From NCBI GenBank assembly GCA_029641185.1, contig JAPWGK010000009.1, positions 1,128,501-1,192,500 of the forward strand: a stretch of 64,000 nt of DNA. The letters run 5' to 3'. The notes under the pieces are model-generated. The model did not search any database, was not told the DNA's origin, and saw only the letters and a program-made list of their open reading frames with translations. Below, piece by piece: positions 35,143-46,043 of the stretch. Origin of the DNA: Pseudofabraea citricarpa. Taxonomy: Eukaryota; Ascomycota; Leotiomycetes; Helotiales; Dermateaceae. Each line of letters opens with the position of its first letter. The stretch's first letter is position 1. A program made the translations under genes and the position numbers.

Positions 35143-36190
35143 TTTGCAACAAGTGTGGTCTGGTTTCAGTAAAAAGAATATGTGATGTAGAAAAAGGTAC
35201 CAGTTTGTATTACTTCAAGTAGTTTATATAATCATCGAGACATTCTAAGATGGTCTGACGGAATATAGAAGGGCTCTTATAATTGCGTCATGTTTGACTA
35301 AGAACCTTCAGCTTGAGTCGTATGAAAAATTCTTGGATAATTCTCCTACAGAATTAAGCGGCTGAAGCAAAGTAAGAAAGTAGTCCAGGCAGGTACAGAG
35401 CAGGCGCACCATGCAACCCTTTTGGGGATAGAGCCGTGCGACAAAGTCTTTCTTGGCTAACCGGTCTTACTTCCGCGCCGCGGAAAGTGGTGACAGTGAC
35501 AAAAGAATGAGAACGAACAAGCTGGAGTAAGCTTTAAGCTTACAGGAGCTCTATTCTGTTAGAAATGAGGCTAGCAAATTTCACATTTATAATCCTCTTG
35601 CTCGCTATTACTAAATAAAATGCGGTTTGTCCTAATCAGAAAAGACATATTACGCCGAAAACTGAATTGGGGATCACCCCTAACATTGAAATATGTCTGC
35701 TTGCGAGTACAGGCATAATATAGTTGAAATAAGTGACAGACTTGCCCTCTTTAACCCCAAAATATAACCCAGCTAACTTATCGGTTGTACTTGATATTTA
35801 GTAGTTTGTAGTTTAGCTTACTCTTGCTTATAAGGTGTTTTAGGAGCCGATGAGCAACTGTGGATTTAGAACGTGCCATTAGATTTTCAGTTACTAACAA
35901 TTCTTACCTGTCTATTTGACTATTCATAATAACTGATAAGCATTAGAATACCTCTCAAATTTCTATAATTGTGGAAAGGATGTTTGCGGCATTTATATTT
36001 TGAACAGTAGTTTTGGATTTATACTGATTAGCTTTGATTGGCCGCCATTTATAGGAATGTAAGTGTAAGTAGGGACTTCATACTATGTAAGTAAATGATT
36101 TTAAGATTCTCTTGACACCTCTATCACGCAAAAGGTATTCGGATTTTCAATATAACACCAATCTTTCGTGTCCTCCATTCTTCCATCGTT
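35143..36190. other. Gene-free spacer
   Basis: About 1.05 kb. It includes the presumed promoter of the TAP-like gene and a near-perfect 17-bp palindrome (8-bp arms GTAAGCTT/AAGCTTAC) at 35,527-35,543. Otherwise it is AT-rich and without supported genes. Confidence 0.45.
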
Positions 36191-36784
36191 CTAGGCGCCT
36201 GCTATTGCTCCTACAGCCTCCGCCGCAGCTGCATTTATATCTTTCGTCAACGTTTTTGCAGCGATCCCTGAGAGTACCAGTAAATCGATGAACAGTTTTT
36301 CACAGGGAACGAAAATCTCTAACTTCTTCTCGCTTGTGCCAGGAAATCCGCCTGACCGAAGGTACGCCAACTTCATGCCATTGCTATCCCGTAGCTCCAG
36401 AGATCTACCTATTATTTTGCCGACATGCCATTTCAGTTTCCCAGCTGCTGGAGACTCCAGGGTGAAGTTTCCGGTAATTTGATTCATTGTCATTCGCATG
36501 CGTTGTCCTCGTAATGATATATCAGTTGTTGATGATAATGAATGAAAAGAAGCATCGCCGATTTTGTTGGCGGGGTCAGGATTGCCGAGGAAGATTAAAA
36601 TGTTGGGTTTTGTCGAATTCAATACAATTGTGTATAACGGGAGCACATCCGCAGGATAACCCACAGGATGAACGACCATGTGATTTGGATCATTCAACCC
36701 AGGGCGGAGACAAAGGACGCAAAATGGAGTGGAATGTGATTTCGAAGAGGAAACAGGAAGCAATCGAGAGATGAGTTCACTCAT
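36191..36784 (-). CDS. Tubby-C-like beta-barrel protein, hypothetical
   Basis: Single exon of 197 residues. The core alternates short beta-type strands: NILIFLGNPDPANKIGDASF, KLKWHVGKIIGRSLELRD, GMKLAYLRS. It then ends in a hydrophobic helix, EKLFIDLLVLSGIAAKTL. This pattern (Trp, a strand with xLxD, LAxxxS, then a final buried helix) matches fungal proteins of the tubby C-terminal-like/LURP-one fold. The protein at 39819-40499 follows the same order, so the two are likely distant paralogues. Function is unknown. The family assignment is by eye and moderate. Confidence 0.6.
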   Translation of the reverse strand: MSELISRLLPVSSSKSHSTPFCVLCLRPGLNDPNHMVVHPVGYPADVLPLYTIVLNSTKPNILIFLGNPDPANKIGDASFHSLSSTTDISLRGQRMRMTMNQITGNFTLESPAAGKLKWHVGKIIGRSLELRDSNGMKLAYLRSGGFPGTSEKKLEIFVPCEKLFIDLLVLSGIAAKTLTKDINAAAAEAVGAIAGA

Positions 36785-37311
36785 TCTGAATTAGAGTATT
36801 TTAGAAATTATTACTTCCTGTAAAGCTTGGATGAAAAATGTTGTAGCTGAGAGATTGAAATCAATATCCTTTCATCCCACTTAAAATATATACCCAAGTA
36901 CCTAGGTACGGGGTTGCCACAGTGAGAAGGTTTCCATTGTGCTGGAATACTCATCACGTATGCTGTTGTCAAGCTTATATGACTACCTTCAATTCTAAGT
37001 TTTCTGCGCCATGCTGTTCTTCTTAGAATTCCGAAATGATCTTCCACTGGCTGAAGTTGAATTTGTACATCAGCCCAAGAGGTTGGCTTCCGAAATTGGC
37101 AAAGCAACGCGCTCGCTTCGGCCACTAACAAGAGCTGAAAGTGCCGCCAAGTAGATATCTGACATGCCCTATGGCGTCACCGTCAGCGCCCTATGAAAAT
37201 ACTCTAGCCTCATCTGAGATAATCAGATCTCTGAATCTTTAAAGTACTGCAACCCCTTGTTTCTCTCAGATTACTCCATCGTCCTTTTCGGGTCAAACGG
37301 AGCGCTCCATA
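36785..37311. promoter_or_regulatory. Shared promoter region of a tubby-like gene and a Zn2Cys6 gene
   Basis: 527 bp between divergent start codons. The regulator may therefore control its neighbour, but no CGG-type site is claimed. Confidence 0.4.
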
Positions 37312-38902
37312 ATGCCCGGTGTCCCATCTAGTCGCGGCTGCGATGCATGTCGGAAACAAAAAAAGAAGGTTCGATCTAATCAACCATACCAAACAAGAAC
37401 TTCTCACTGAATACCTGCCAGTGTGACCAGTCGAAACCGTCATGTTCTAGATGTATACGCCTCCAGATCAGTTGCGTAGGGTCTGGCCAGCAGCGATACA
37501 AATTCAAAGAGCAGATTATCGCCTCGAGATCGGGAAAGACCCCGGCAGCTCAGGAACCTGTTCTAGATTTGGTTAGACGGACTCCAACAGTCCCTGGCAA
37601 TGATGTTATCTCTATACTAGGAATGACAGATCTGAGGCATGATGTTAAATATTACGGCGGGTTCTTAATAGAGATTCCAAAAAGACTGGGCGAAAATGCG
37701 GCACTAGATGCATCTATGAGCGCCTTAACAAGTATCTTTCCATCCACTTATACGCAGCAACAAACTCCAGAGATGATTCGAAAATATGTGCATGCTTTGC
37801 GGATGGTGAGGATCTATTTGAGCGACCCTGCAAAGGCGTACACATCTCACACCCTGTGCGCCATATACCTGATAGATGTTTGCCAGGTCAGAAATAACAG
37901 CCAACATATCTAGTAAAGTCCATAAGCTCTAACTTTGTCAATAGAGTTGGATAGGGAGGCATGATGATAAGCCTGTGAGTCATGGGGAAATAATGGCTTA
38001 TTTTTTGAATCATGCACCTCTCGAAAATTGGCGCGGTACTTTCGAGTTTGAACTGGTTATAACTATTTGCGGAGCTGTGGTATGAATCAACAGCCCAAGT
38101 ACCGTAACCCTATGAACATTCGACTGACAAACCCGAACAGATTATTGAAAGTTTAGTGAATCCCAAGATTTGTTTGGATAAGTTCTTCTTCAACTTTGCC
38201 AATGTTTATGGACAAATGCATGGGCCACACAAACCACGTAGATTTGATGACGACTCTCCTACGGAAAGCCTCCAGTTACACAACATTGCTAAAATAGGGC
38301 AGTATCTTCGAGATCCAGAGCTGCATCTCTTGAAAATTACGTCTTTTTATCAGGAAATACGAGCAGACTCTCAGAAGGTGCGCTATCAAATGGTTCAATG
38401 GGCCAAATCCGCCTTAGTAACTCAAACTTCCTCGCAACCCTACATCATCGGCAAACAGCACACTGTTTACCAAGCCACACATGCCATAGCAATTAGCTTG
38501 TGCTTGGTCTTAGGGAATGTCCTTCGAATTTTTGACCCAAATGATTCTGTCCTGGTTGAAGACTTAGCAAATTTCACCGGCGATGTCATACAGCTGGCCA
38601 AAGATTCTTCTCAATATAGACCCTTAGGCTCGTCTTATATGCCTTTTTGTCTTATAGCTGCATGGGCAGTAGCTGATGGAACGCCCCAACAAATGGAAGT
38701 GGAGACTATATTGAAAGATTGGCAGAGCGACTTTAAGGAAGCACGATGGATGGCCTTGGCAGAACAGTCGAAAACCTTTTTTGATGACCTTCGTCTCAGA
38801 GTATTAATGTCTCAGCTTGATCTCGATTCCTTTGATCAAACGGGCATTGTTCGCCAAAAACGGGGTTCGAATGAAGCCCCGACCTCGTGTGTGATTCTCT
38901 AG
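37312..38902 (+). CDS. Zn2Cys6 transcription factor (fungal-specific)
   Basis: Four exons: 37312-37368, 37422-37886, 37945-38079 and 38141-38902, giving 472 residues. All joins are in frame. The first intron lies between the third and earlier cysteines of the DNA-binding domain, and splicing restores C10-x2-C13-x6-C20-x6-C27-x2-C30-x6-C37, the exact Zn2Cys6 binuclear cluster. The rest is a helical fungal-specific regulatory domain (LRMVRIYLSDP, LCAIYLIDVCQ, LNHAPLENWRGTFEFELVITICGAV), similar in style to ARCA-like regulators. It should bind CGG-containing DNA in the nucleus. Targets are unknown. It is divergent from the tubby-like gene at 36191-36784. Confidence 0.88.
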
Positions 38903-39818
38903 GCTCATTGACGGCATGGAAAGTGTGCATTACTATTGACTACACAAGGTTGGGGAGATTGTCTTCAGTTTTTCATTTGTAAAAGCAAACAAAGAGGGAA
39001 AAGAAGGGTTCGGTGGGTTGAAATAAAAATTCATATTGAATAATAATATACTGGCAGTTAAAATGACCATATAATGATGAACAAATCTGTCGCGTTAGCG
39101 AATTATCGTCACAGTAACCGTCACGTAGAGTGAGGGACGGTAGCCCAAAAACCTGCAAAAACCCAGCCCGTGGAGTCCAATTCCTCACTCTAGAATTACC
39201 ACTACCAGGCCCAAACTATGCAACGGCCAAGCCGAAGGAGAAGGTGTCATTAGGCAGATACGAGGTTACAGCGATCTGTACAACATATGCAATGATGACG
39301 GTCAGCCTTGGGCTTAGCTTCCGCGTTCCCCACAGCGCTGCCACCTAATTTTAACATCCTTTCAGGCTTTTCAGGGCGCTTCATGTATCCCAAAAGAGGA
39401 AGGCTTTGGCCAAGAAATCGGAGGACGTTTAGCCAAAGCTACAGTCACACACGATCCCTACCCGTCTCGACCAGGCCATTACTAAAATATCTGCCACCAG
39501 TAATAAAAGGAATGATTTTTGCAAAACAGGTCTTTCTAGGGTCAAATTTACATGTTACGAATGGAAGACGATAATTCGGTCTGAAGCTTCAAGCCTCGAT
39601 TAAGGTGTGGCTATACCATTAAGCGAGCGCAGCATATTTCCTAATCAAGATAGTGCTGAGGTTGTCCTTGGCGACGGCTTTCAGCTCTCTTCATTTAGCT
39701 CATTGCTGAATTTTATATAATGACGGAAGTGTTTACACCTTTGCGTTGCAGTAACAGCCAAGGAAAAAACCAACCACGAGACAAAAATCATCAACAAAAC
39801 AAATATTCTCTTTGCAGC
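38903..39818. other. Spacer with a small inverted repeat
   Basis: About 900 bp without supported genes. An inverted pair, TAGAGTGAGG at 39,126-39,135 and its reverse complement at 39,183-39,192, encloses 47 bp. If the longer start at 39720 is used for the next gene, the spacer ends there. Confidence 0.45.
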
Positions 39819-40499
39819 ATGAGCTCGTCACCTGAAAGCCCCCAGGCGCAACAACATAGTTCTGCCCAGACTCGCAAACTGCAAGTCGACTTCTCATGGA
39901 AGAAGTTTCGAGCCCTAGTTACCGAACCTGACAGACCATCTGAACCGGCCTATGTAGTCGACTTCAAGACGATCAAGTCGCCGCATATCATCGTCAAATC
40001 AGCAACCGACGACACGATTATCGGAACCGGCACTCTCCACCCCATCTCCATTAATGCCGACTATGAAATCCAAGGCAGAAAAGGCACACTGAAAGCACTC
40101 AAACGATTCAAGACCGAGTATACTCACCTCTCGGATGTTTTTTCTGATAATGCCTCGCCGGCAAACATGACCTGGACCAGCAGCTGTGGCTTTAAGACGT
40201 GGGACTTCGTATGCCTAGATGAACAACAGGTAGCCGTGGCAAAGTTCTCATCCAATGTGTGGGCTGTGAAGAAGATCGGAAATATTGAGCTGTTGGGGCC
40301 TAAAGCTGTATCACAAGCTGCGATAGATGAGATCGTTGTCACGGGCTTGACGCTATACTTTTGTATGTTGCTCCGTACTAGCAGCATCCTTTCTTTCTTT
40401 GGTGCTATATTTGCTCGACCGGGTCCTATTGACAAGCATGCGGCCTCTGAGACGCATGATATCGCCGCAGAACATGATACGGATGATAGGCTGCGTTAG
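39819..40499 (+). CDS. Tubby-C-like beta-barrel protein, hypothetical
   Basis: Single exon of 226 residues from the ATG at 39819. An in-frame ATG at 39720 would add 33 residues of Gln/Asn/Lys-rich sequence that looks like untranslated leader, so I prefer the shorter form. The body reads AYVVDFKTIKSPHIIVKS, NMTWTSSCGFKTWDFVCLDE, QVAVAKFSSNVWAVKKIGNIEL, then a hydrophobic helix (IVVTGLTLYFCMLL). The order of these elements matches the protein at 36191-36784 and points to the tubby-C/LURP-one-like fold. The C-terminal ~30 residues are hydrophilic. Function is unknown. Confidence 0.65.
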   Translation: MSSSPESPQAQQHSSAQTRKLQVDFSWKKFRALVTEPDRPSEPAYVVDFKTIKSPHIIVKSATDDTIIGTGTLHPISINADYEIQGRKGTLKALKRFKTEYTHLSDVFSDNASPANMTWTSSCGFKTWDFVCLDEQQVAVAKFSSNVWAVKKIGNIELLGPKAVSQAAIDEIVVTGLTLYFCMLLRTSSILSFFGAIFARPGPIDKHAASETHDIAAEHDTDDRLR

Positions 40500-40854
40500 G
40501 AGATAGTTGAGAATGAGTTTTAGATCGGTATTGACCAAGGGCTGAAAAGGCTTTTGTTCGAAATACACTTTTGTTTGATCTTTAGAGTAGAATGAAATCT
40601 GATAATATGTTTAATATAAATTTATGTCTTGTGAAGTGAAGTATCTTGTCGATCGCTTGGTCAAATATCTTAATGTCTACGTGGGAGTAAGTAACATCTA
40701 GTGCTTGAAATCCAGCTACAATATTGTGCGAAGCCGTGCTTAACGTCTAGAGTGTGATTCGCACGAAATCAGCACATACTAATATTACGCAATCCGTCAC
40801 CAATGAAATGTGCGCTCAGAATAAACTATCACCGAGTGATAAGGTCTGATTGAA
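40500..40854. other. Convergent 3' spacer
   Basis: 355 bp between converging stop codons. It is AT-rich and I see nothing else in it. Confidence 0.5.
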
Positions 40855-41907
40855 TTACTGTCTAGCTTGTAGTAGTCTCTTTGCCCCTTCACACTCCTTG
40901 ATATGATCGAGGAATTCTTCTCTTGATCTTGCTCTGCGCTTAATGCTCGAGAAGAGTTCTGAATAGTCACTACCTGCATGTTCATCTCGATTGATTGCCG
41001 GAAGCTCCATGATGGACCGCCGACGAGAGATGGATTGGCAACCTAAACACCAGTGTGGTTCTTCCACAGAACGATCAAGGCGCAAGACGGGAAAGTCGAC
41101 GGCACCCATACCACAGTACTTCTCTGTAGGACATTTCGCATGTGAGGGAGCGGAATTCGGAAGTACGGGACTATTAAGGTAATGTACTATAGAGGTCTGT
41201 AGGCGTGATGATTTCCCAGCATTTTGTGAGCCGATAAAGCTCAACATTGCTTTTTTGGAGCCGTGATGAGCGATAGCTAGCGCTCTTGCTTCCTTGACAC
41301 TTACAAGGTTGATCGAGTAAGCCGAAGAGGTTTGAGAACGAATCTGATAGTAACCAGGAATGCTGCGAAATATAGGCAGTGATGGCAATTGTTTTGGGAG
41401 TCCGAAGCATTGCCTCGCAGCCGACAAGTTGATTAGTCGTAGGCGGTGTTCAAGACCAAGGCAATTATAGCAGCATCTTTCGCACGTTGGAAGATATAGA
41501 CATGGCCCAAATTGCTGGCAGTATACACAATCAACCGCGGTTAGAGCTGCATAGAGTGAATGAGCCGTGTGGAAGGTGATGAGTCTCGTCTTGCAGAGCG
41601 CGATTAGTGCGGATGATGCGTATTTGATAAGGTCTCGATATGCTGGAAACATCTCGATCTCATTCCTAGCTTGTCGACTGGTTCGTGACATACGAGACAA
41701 TGTTTGGAAGTCCAGCAAGTCTAACACCATCCAGAGGAGCTCGCGTGGCAGTCTGCTTAGGATGCCGATGGAAGAGCATACCGAGCACGATGATAGAGCT
41801 GTAGAAACAATAGTTCCATTGACATTGTGGGAAATGTTAATGAGTTTTCGCGGCTTCCGGGTGAGGGAGGCGATGATTTGGTCGGGAGACGCCTCAAAAG
41901 CCGACAT
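40855..41907 (-). CDS. F-box protein, hypothetical
   Basis: Single exon, 350 residues from the ATG at 41907; the frame stays open 30 codons further upstream, but that part has poor composition. An F-box reads LSRLPRELLWMVLDLLDFQTLSRMSRTSRQARNE (about residues 52-85). A Cys-rich stretch follows: CVYCQQFGPCLYLPTCERCCYNCLG, with paired cysteines that suggest a zinc-binding site. Another CPTEKYCG...CLGC group lies near the C-terminus. Family knowledge: F-box proteins recruit substrates to SCF ubiquitin ligases through Skp1. Fungi carry many orphan F-box genes of this type; the target is unknown. Confidence 0.8.
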   Translation of the reverse strand: MSAFEASPDQIIASLTRKPRKLINISHNVNGTIVSTALSSCSVCSSIGILSRLPRELLWMVLDLLDFQTLSRMSRTSRQARNEIEMFPAYRDLIKYASSALIALCKTRLITFHTAHSLYAALTAVDCVYCQQFGPCLYLPTCERCCYNCLGLEHRLRLINLSAARQCFGLPKQLPSLPIFRSIPGYYQIRSQTSSAYSINLVSVKEARALAIAHHGSKKAMLSFIGSQNAGKSSRLQTSIVHYLNSPVLPNSAPSHAKCPTEKYCGMGAVDFPVLRLDRSVEEPHWCLGCQSISRRRSIMELPAINRDEHAGSDYSELFSSIKRRARSREEFLDHIKECEGAKRLLQARQ

Positions 41908-43017
41908 GTTGGTTTTGGTTTTTGTAAGATGTCTTGTTGAGAATTTAGGAGACGCGACTGCTGTAAGTCTTCTACGGGCGCGCTGGCACGTGCACAACGC
42001 CCGTTCCTATTCGGGAAGAGATCTGAAGAACATGAAATCTTTTCCAACAATTCGAACAATAAAATTAGTAAAAGTTAATCATCAACATGATCAATTTATC
42101 TATTGCATTCAAGCCATGTAAAATCGTCTCAGATAACCACAGCAGTCCGTGGAGGAAATCCTGCGCAATGTTCTCAACCTTTTGTAGAAATTGATGAGGA
42201 TGTTAAGTGAAAGAAAGCGAGAAGAAAGTCAAGATGGAGAACGAGGATGGAGTCAAATTTCTACCCGATGACACACTGAGTAATGGGATCAGATAATGGC
42301 AATCCAAATTTTGGATTTGGAGAAATCCTAGAAGAGGATATATCAAATGAACAAATAACTGTCAAACTAGTTGAGGAAAATTCGAATGTTCAAAATTGGC
42401 TTGATAACATCACTACAAACAGAGGCATTAGGCTATTCTATTCCCAGTCGAAATAATAAATGCTAAGAGGCGGCATATTAGATCGAGCCGATCCCAAACC
42501 TCCTTCTACTCGTCAATAGTCAAAGACATTAGTGACTATGCATAATTCGACTTACGAGTGCAAAGTGGAGATGTATGGCTTCCGCAGGAGCAGATTCTCG
42601 TTTCATCCGACTGTTCTCTTGTCATAAAGCTTAGAAATCTGACCAGTGGAAGCATAATTGATATCGTATTAAGCTACACTCGTAATGATAGGTATTGGCT
42701 GAAGATGCTAGGACTACTTCGTAAAGTTTTGCAGATCATCTTTGCAGGGACACGGTAAAAGATCAGCCCTGATATAGCACTAGGTCTTTCAGGGCGTTTA
42801 CTGAACAGAGTAGATTTCATCATTCAACGAAAACGACCAAACAGCTCAAACATATGCAGAAGATAAAATAATAAACTGATAAATTTCTAAACTTTAACTT
42901 CGTTTGTAATTCGTTTTCACATCTTAAGCGAATGATGGTTTTTATTTGCTAACTTACGACCTAAACTTAACTGAGATGCGATTCCTTTGATACTGAAGTA
43001 AAAAATCAATCTAAACT
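41908..43017. other. Gene-free spacer
   Basis: About 1.1 kb: the presumed promoter of the F-box gene, then AT-rich sequence. A 66-codon plus-strand frame at 42,558 shows no family likeness and is not called. Confidence 0.45.
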
Positions 43018-44103
43018 TCACATACTCTTCATCAAATCTTCCAGTACCTCTTTCTTCCAGTTTTGTGAGATACTTGCATGAGTCTCATCCTCCACTCGAA
43101 GAGACACTCTACCACCACCACCTAACCGTGCGGCTATTTGCTCGCCGTGATTCAGCGGAACATGAGTATCGTCTTTCCCGTACCATAATTTCACAGGCAA
43201 GTCGGGACGAATATCCTCTATTCGAAAACCAAAGTCCATGCACATCACCCTGCCATCCTGTATCGTCCCATTGAATCCCTGCGCGAAGCTTTCACGCGTC
43301 GATCGCAGATATAATCGGAGGAAACCTTCATCTGTCATAACTTCAAGATCCTTCTTATGAGCCGTTGCTCTGGATTTTGAAACTTGCTGCTGCAGAAGCT
43401 GAAGACGCTTTTCGTCGCTCCAGTCTAAGCGGCCTGCTGGCTCTCGCTGAAGAAACCACCGCAGAAAGATGGCGGGGCTATAGCGCCATCCAAATGTGAA
43501 TCCAACCCAGCTGAGAAAATTCGCACCGCGCATCCCAATGTCAGGCGGCCCAATGCCACAGACGATCGAAACACACTTGAGCTTTTCGCGAGGTAATGAC
43601 ATTGCGCAAGCAAGAACATAAGGCCCACCTCCCGATACTCCCTATCCAGCTATTAGTAAATACTCTTAAAGGGAACAAGCTGTCCGTACCAAAACACTGT
43701 AGTCATCTAGCTCGAGATGCTTCGCAAGGTGTTCTAGGTCTTTTGGATGATCAAGAAGTGTCCGACCAGGATGCGGTGAGCTCCATCCTATACCAGGTCT
43801 ATCTGTAGCGATGATGCGGGCGCCTATCTCCTGGCCCAACTCATCATAACTGGCAGCCTCGAGACGAGAGCCTGGAAGACCATGTAGGTAAAGGATAGGC
43901 CGCCCCGTCAGCGACCCATACTGTGCATATCCGAGTTTCCGTCCATCAGGGAGGGTAAGGATGTCGGAACTGTTATTATCCAGACGGAAACGCGACTTGG
44001 GAGATTCACCTAGAACCGCTTGGGGACTGATTGGGATGTTGGCTGTTATAAAGCTGGCAAGTACTCGGAGAATGTAAGCACTCAAGTCCCAAATTAGAGA
44101 CAT
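43018..44103 (-). CDS. Alpha/beta hydrolase, function unknown
   Basis: Two exons on the minus strand, 44103-43690 and 43641-43018, give 345 residues; the 48-nt intron is in phase. The first ~25 residues form a hydrophobic stretch (IWDLSAYILRVLASFITANIPI), a possible anchor. The fold is clear: PILYLHGLPGSRLEA (HG oxyanion motif), ATDRPGIGWSSP, the nucleophile elbow GVSGGGPY, PVKLWYGKDDTHVPLNHG with the acid residue, and ETHASI with the likely catalytic His. Many hydrolases (esterases, epoxide hydrolases) share this plan, so the substrate cannot be named. Confidence 0.85.
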
Positions 44104-44957
44104 GTTAGATGTATAGAGGTGCTGAACGCCTGTGGCGATTCTGGAATAGGCTGCCTTTTGAACAGCTGGTTCAAAGGCTCAGTAAATCAGTGATGGCTCT
44201 ATACTCGGCATTCAATGGTACGACAACTCAGATGTAGGACGGAATGACCTCAGCTTACTTTTTCAAACCTAAGGCCACAAACATGTCGGCTTCTGTGTAA
44301 CTTGTCTAAACCACCAATCATAGAAGAAGGGAACAAATTATTCTCATTTCAGCTAGAGATAAGAATTATAAAAACTGATGATAACTAGTTAAATTTGAAA
44401 TTCATCAAACCCAATTCTCAAATGGGGGCTTCTTGTATGAATTATTGACTCGCATCCTCAGGAAGAGAACATGGGATAATTCTATTAGGATGATAGAAGA
44501 ATGCGAAAATGACGTTGATGTTAGTAGACTGTATAGACATATTAATAATTTAGGAAAACAGGACATGAACGTTACAAAATCAAAGTCTTGGGTTTGATCA
44601 TGTGAATCAGGTTGTAACGCAAGGTGTTACTGCTTCTTCTTCATCTCGAGTCTTTCCTCCCCTATACTTTTAATACGCAGCAAAGCTCTCGTTTTGATTT
44701 AGACAAACAATAGTTTAACATAAAACCGTCTCCCGTATAGCAAGATTTCTGGATCTTAAATGAAATGAAAATTATCTAGTAAAAACAGTAAAGAGATGAT
44801 AAAGATAATTATAGACTAATAGGCTTCCATCATGAGAGCCGGTTGTGACAACAATCTAAGTAGCGTTAACTTACCTACCTGCAAATAATATGATCTGATC
44901 TGCTAAGTAATAGAACCGTCCAAATCACAAGAGTGGCTTCAGATCAGTAATAAGTTA
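44104..44957. other. Gene-free spacer
   Basis: About 850 bp, AT-rich. Neither strand has a supportable gene. It holds the presumed promoter of the hydrolase gene and the 3' region of the kinase-like gene. Confidence 0.45.
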
Positions 44958-46043
44958 TCAATCCAACGGCGTAAACTCTAGCTTCTCGCTGAGTGGTGCA
45001 TAGTTGGACTGTTCCTCCCCGCCAAATCGGCGTAAAAGCCACTCTTGACGTCGTCTTGGATTTTCATACCATTCAGACGGAATCCAGCCAGCAAATTCTG
45101 GCAACGACTCTGTCCAATAGTATTCCATGGGGTTGCGCGGGAGGACCAGGTCTTGGAAGGCATGTTTTCCAAACTTCGTCCTCTTGTACAGGGTCGAATT
45201 GTTATAGTCAACTAGAACAACACGGGGGAGGTGATCCTTTCTATGCTCTATCCGAGGATCAGGTACAAGCATGATATTTCGAGGTGCAAAATCGCCCTGG
45301 GCGAGGCCAATATGTACCTGTTTGACGACACCATCCATTAATCTGGCCAGAATCTTGAAACGGTATTCTTCCCCGTAGTGGAACGCGTTCAGCTCAGCAC
45401 TGGGACCGGAATTATTGCGTGCATACAATTCCCTCATGGAAGATCCGTCGAGGAGTTCTATAAGCACCAAACGAACAGGCCTTTGCTGTACTTCCCCGAT
45501 ACGGCCAATAGAAAGATCAAAGGTCCAGGAACCAAAATAACGCGGTGCGAAGTCTGTATGATCTGTAGCATGAAGATGCTCATAGGCGGCGGCTTCGCGG
45601 CTATAGTCTCTGTCGGCCATGTCCACCACGTCGACGGGAGCATTCACGAGATGATTTGAAAAGGGGTAATAGAGTGCGTCAAAGATCTTCGCCGTGGCCG
45701 CGAAGGGCTTTCTGTCGTCCTGGGGGATTATGGTACAAGCGACCAGTTGCGCACCTCGAGCATTGCCAATAGCAATCGCTTTCGTGATTGTGAGTTCGGC
45801 CGCCTGAGGCTTTGCTGGATAGGCTGTCGTCAACGGTGGATAGGCTAAGACGTGCTCACTCTGCGTCACTCCCTTGAGCCATTCGTCCGTCACGTTTGGT
45901 CGTGTTCCAAACCCGTAGAGACTGTTTCCAAATGGCGGGGGAGGATTGTGCGTGGTAATCTGTAGCTTCAAGCCTGGCATGTAAGGGCAATTTGGTTTAT
46001 CTGGGTCCGGCGGCGGAGTCCAGTGGTTGGGAAACATGCTCAT
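44958..46043 (-). CDS. Protein-kinase-like protein of unknown substrate
   Basis: Single exon, 361 residues from the ATG at 46043. The N-terminal ~110 residues are Pro-rich. The kinase-like lobe includes EAAAYEHLHATDHTDFAPRYFGSW (an alpha-C-like helix with Glu) and VRLVLIELLDGSSMREL (hinge). The catalytic-loop equivalent is IGLAQGDFAPRNIML, and the metal-binding DFG equivalent is VVLVDYNNS. These loops resemble the fungal PKc-like and aminoglycoside-phosphotransferase-like families rather than classical Ser/Thr kinases. The C-terminus carries a YYWTESLPEFAGWIP segment seen in such proteins. Activity is plausible because the loop Asp and Asn residues are kept. The substrate is unknown. Confidence 0.78.
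   Translation of the reverse strand: MSMFPNHWTPPPDPDKPNCPYMPGLKLQITTHNPPPPFGNSLYGFGTRPNVTDEWLKGVTQSEHVLAYPPLTTAYPAKPQAAELTITKAIAIGNARGAQLVACTIIPQDDRKPFAATAKIFDALYYPFSNHLVNAPVDVVDMADRDYSREAAAYEHLHATDHTDFAPRYFGSWTFDLSIGRIGEVQQRPVRLVLIELLDGSSMRELYARNNSGPSAELNAFHYGEEYRFKILARLMDGVVKQVHIGLAQGDFAPRNIMLVPDPRIEHRKDHLPRVVLVDYNNSTLYKRTKFGKHAFQDLVLPRNPMEYYWTESLPEFAGWIPSEWYENPRRRQEWLLRRFGGEEQSNYAPLSEKLEFTPLD

Noticed and set aside
39308..39574. 88-codon plus-strand frame between the regulator and tubby-like genes
   Set aside because: No family likeness and no splice path into the next gene.
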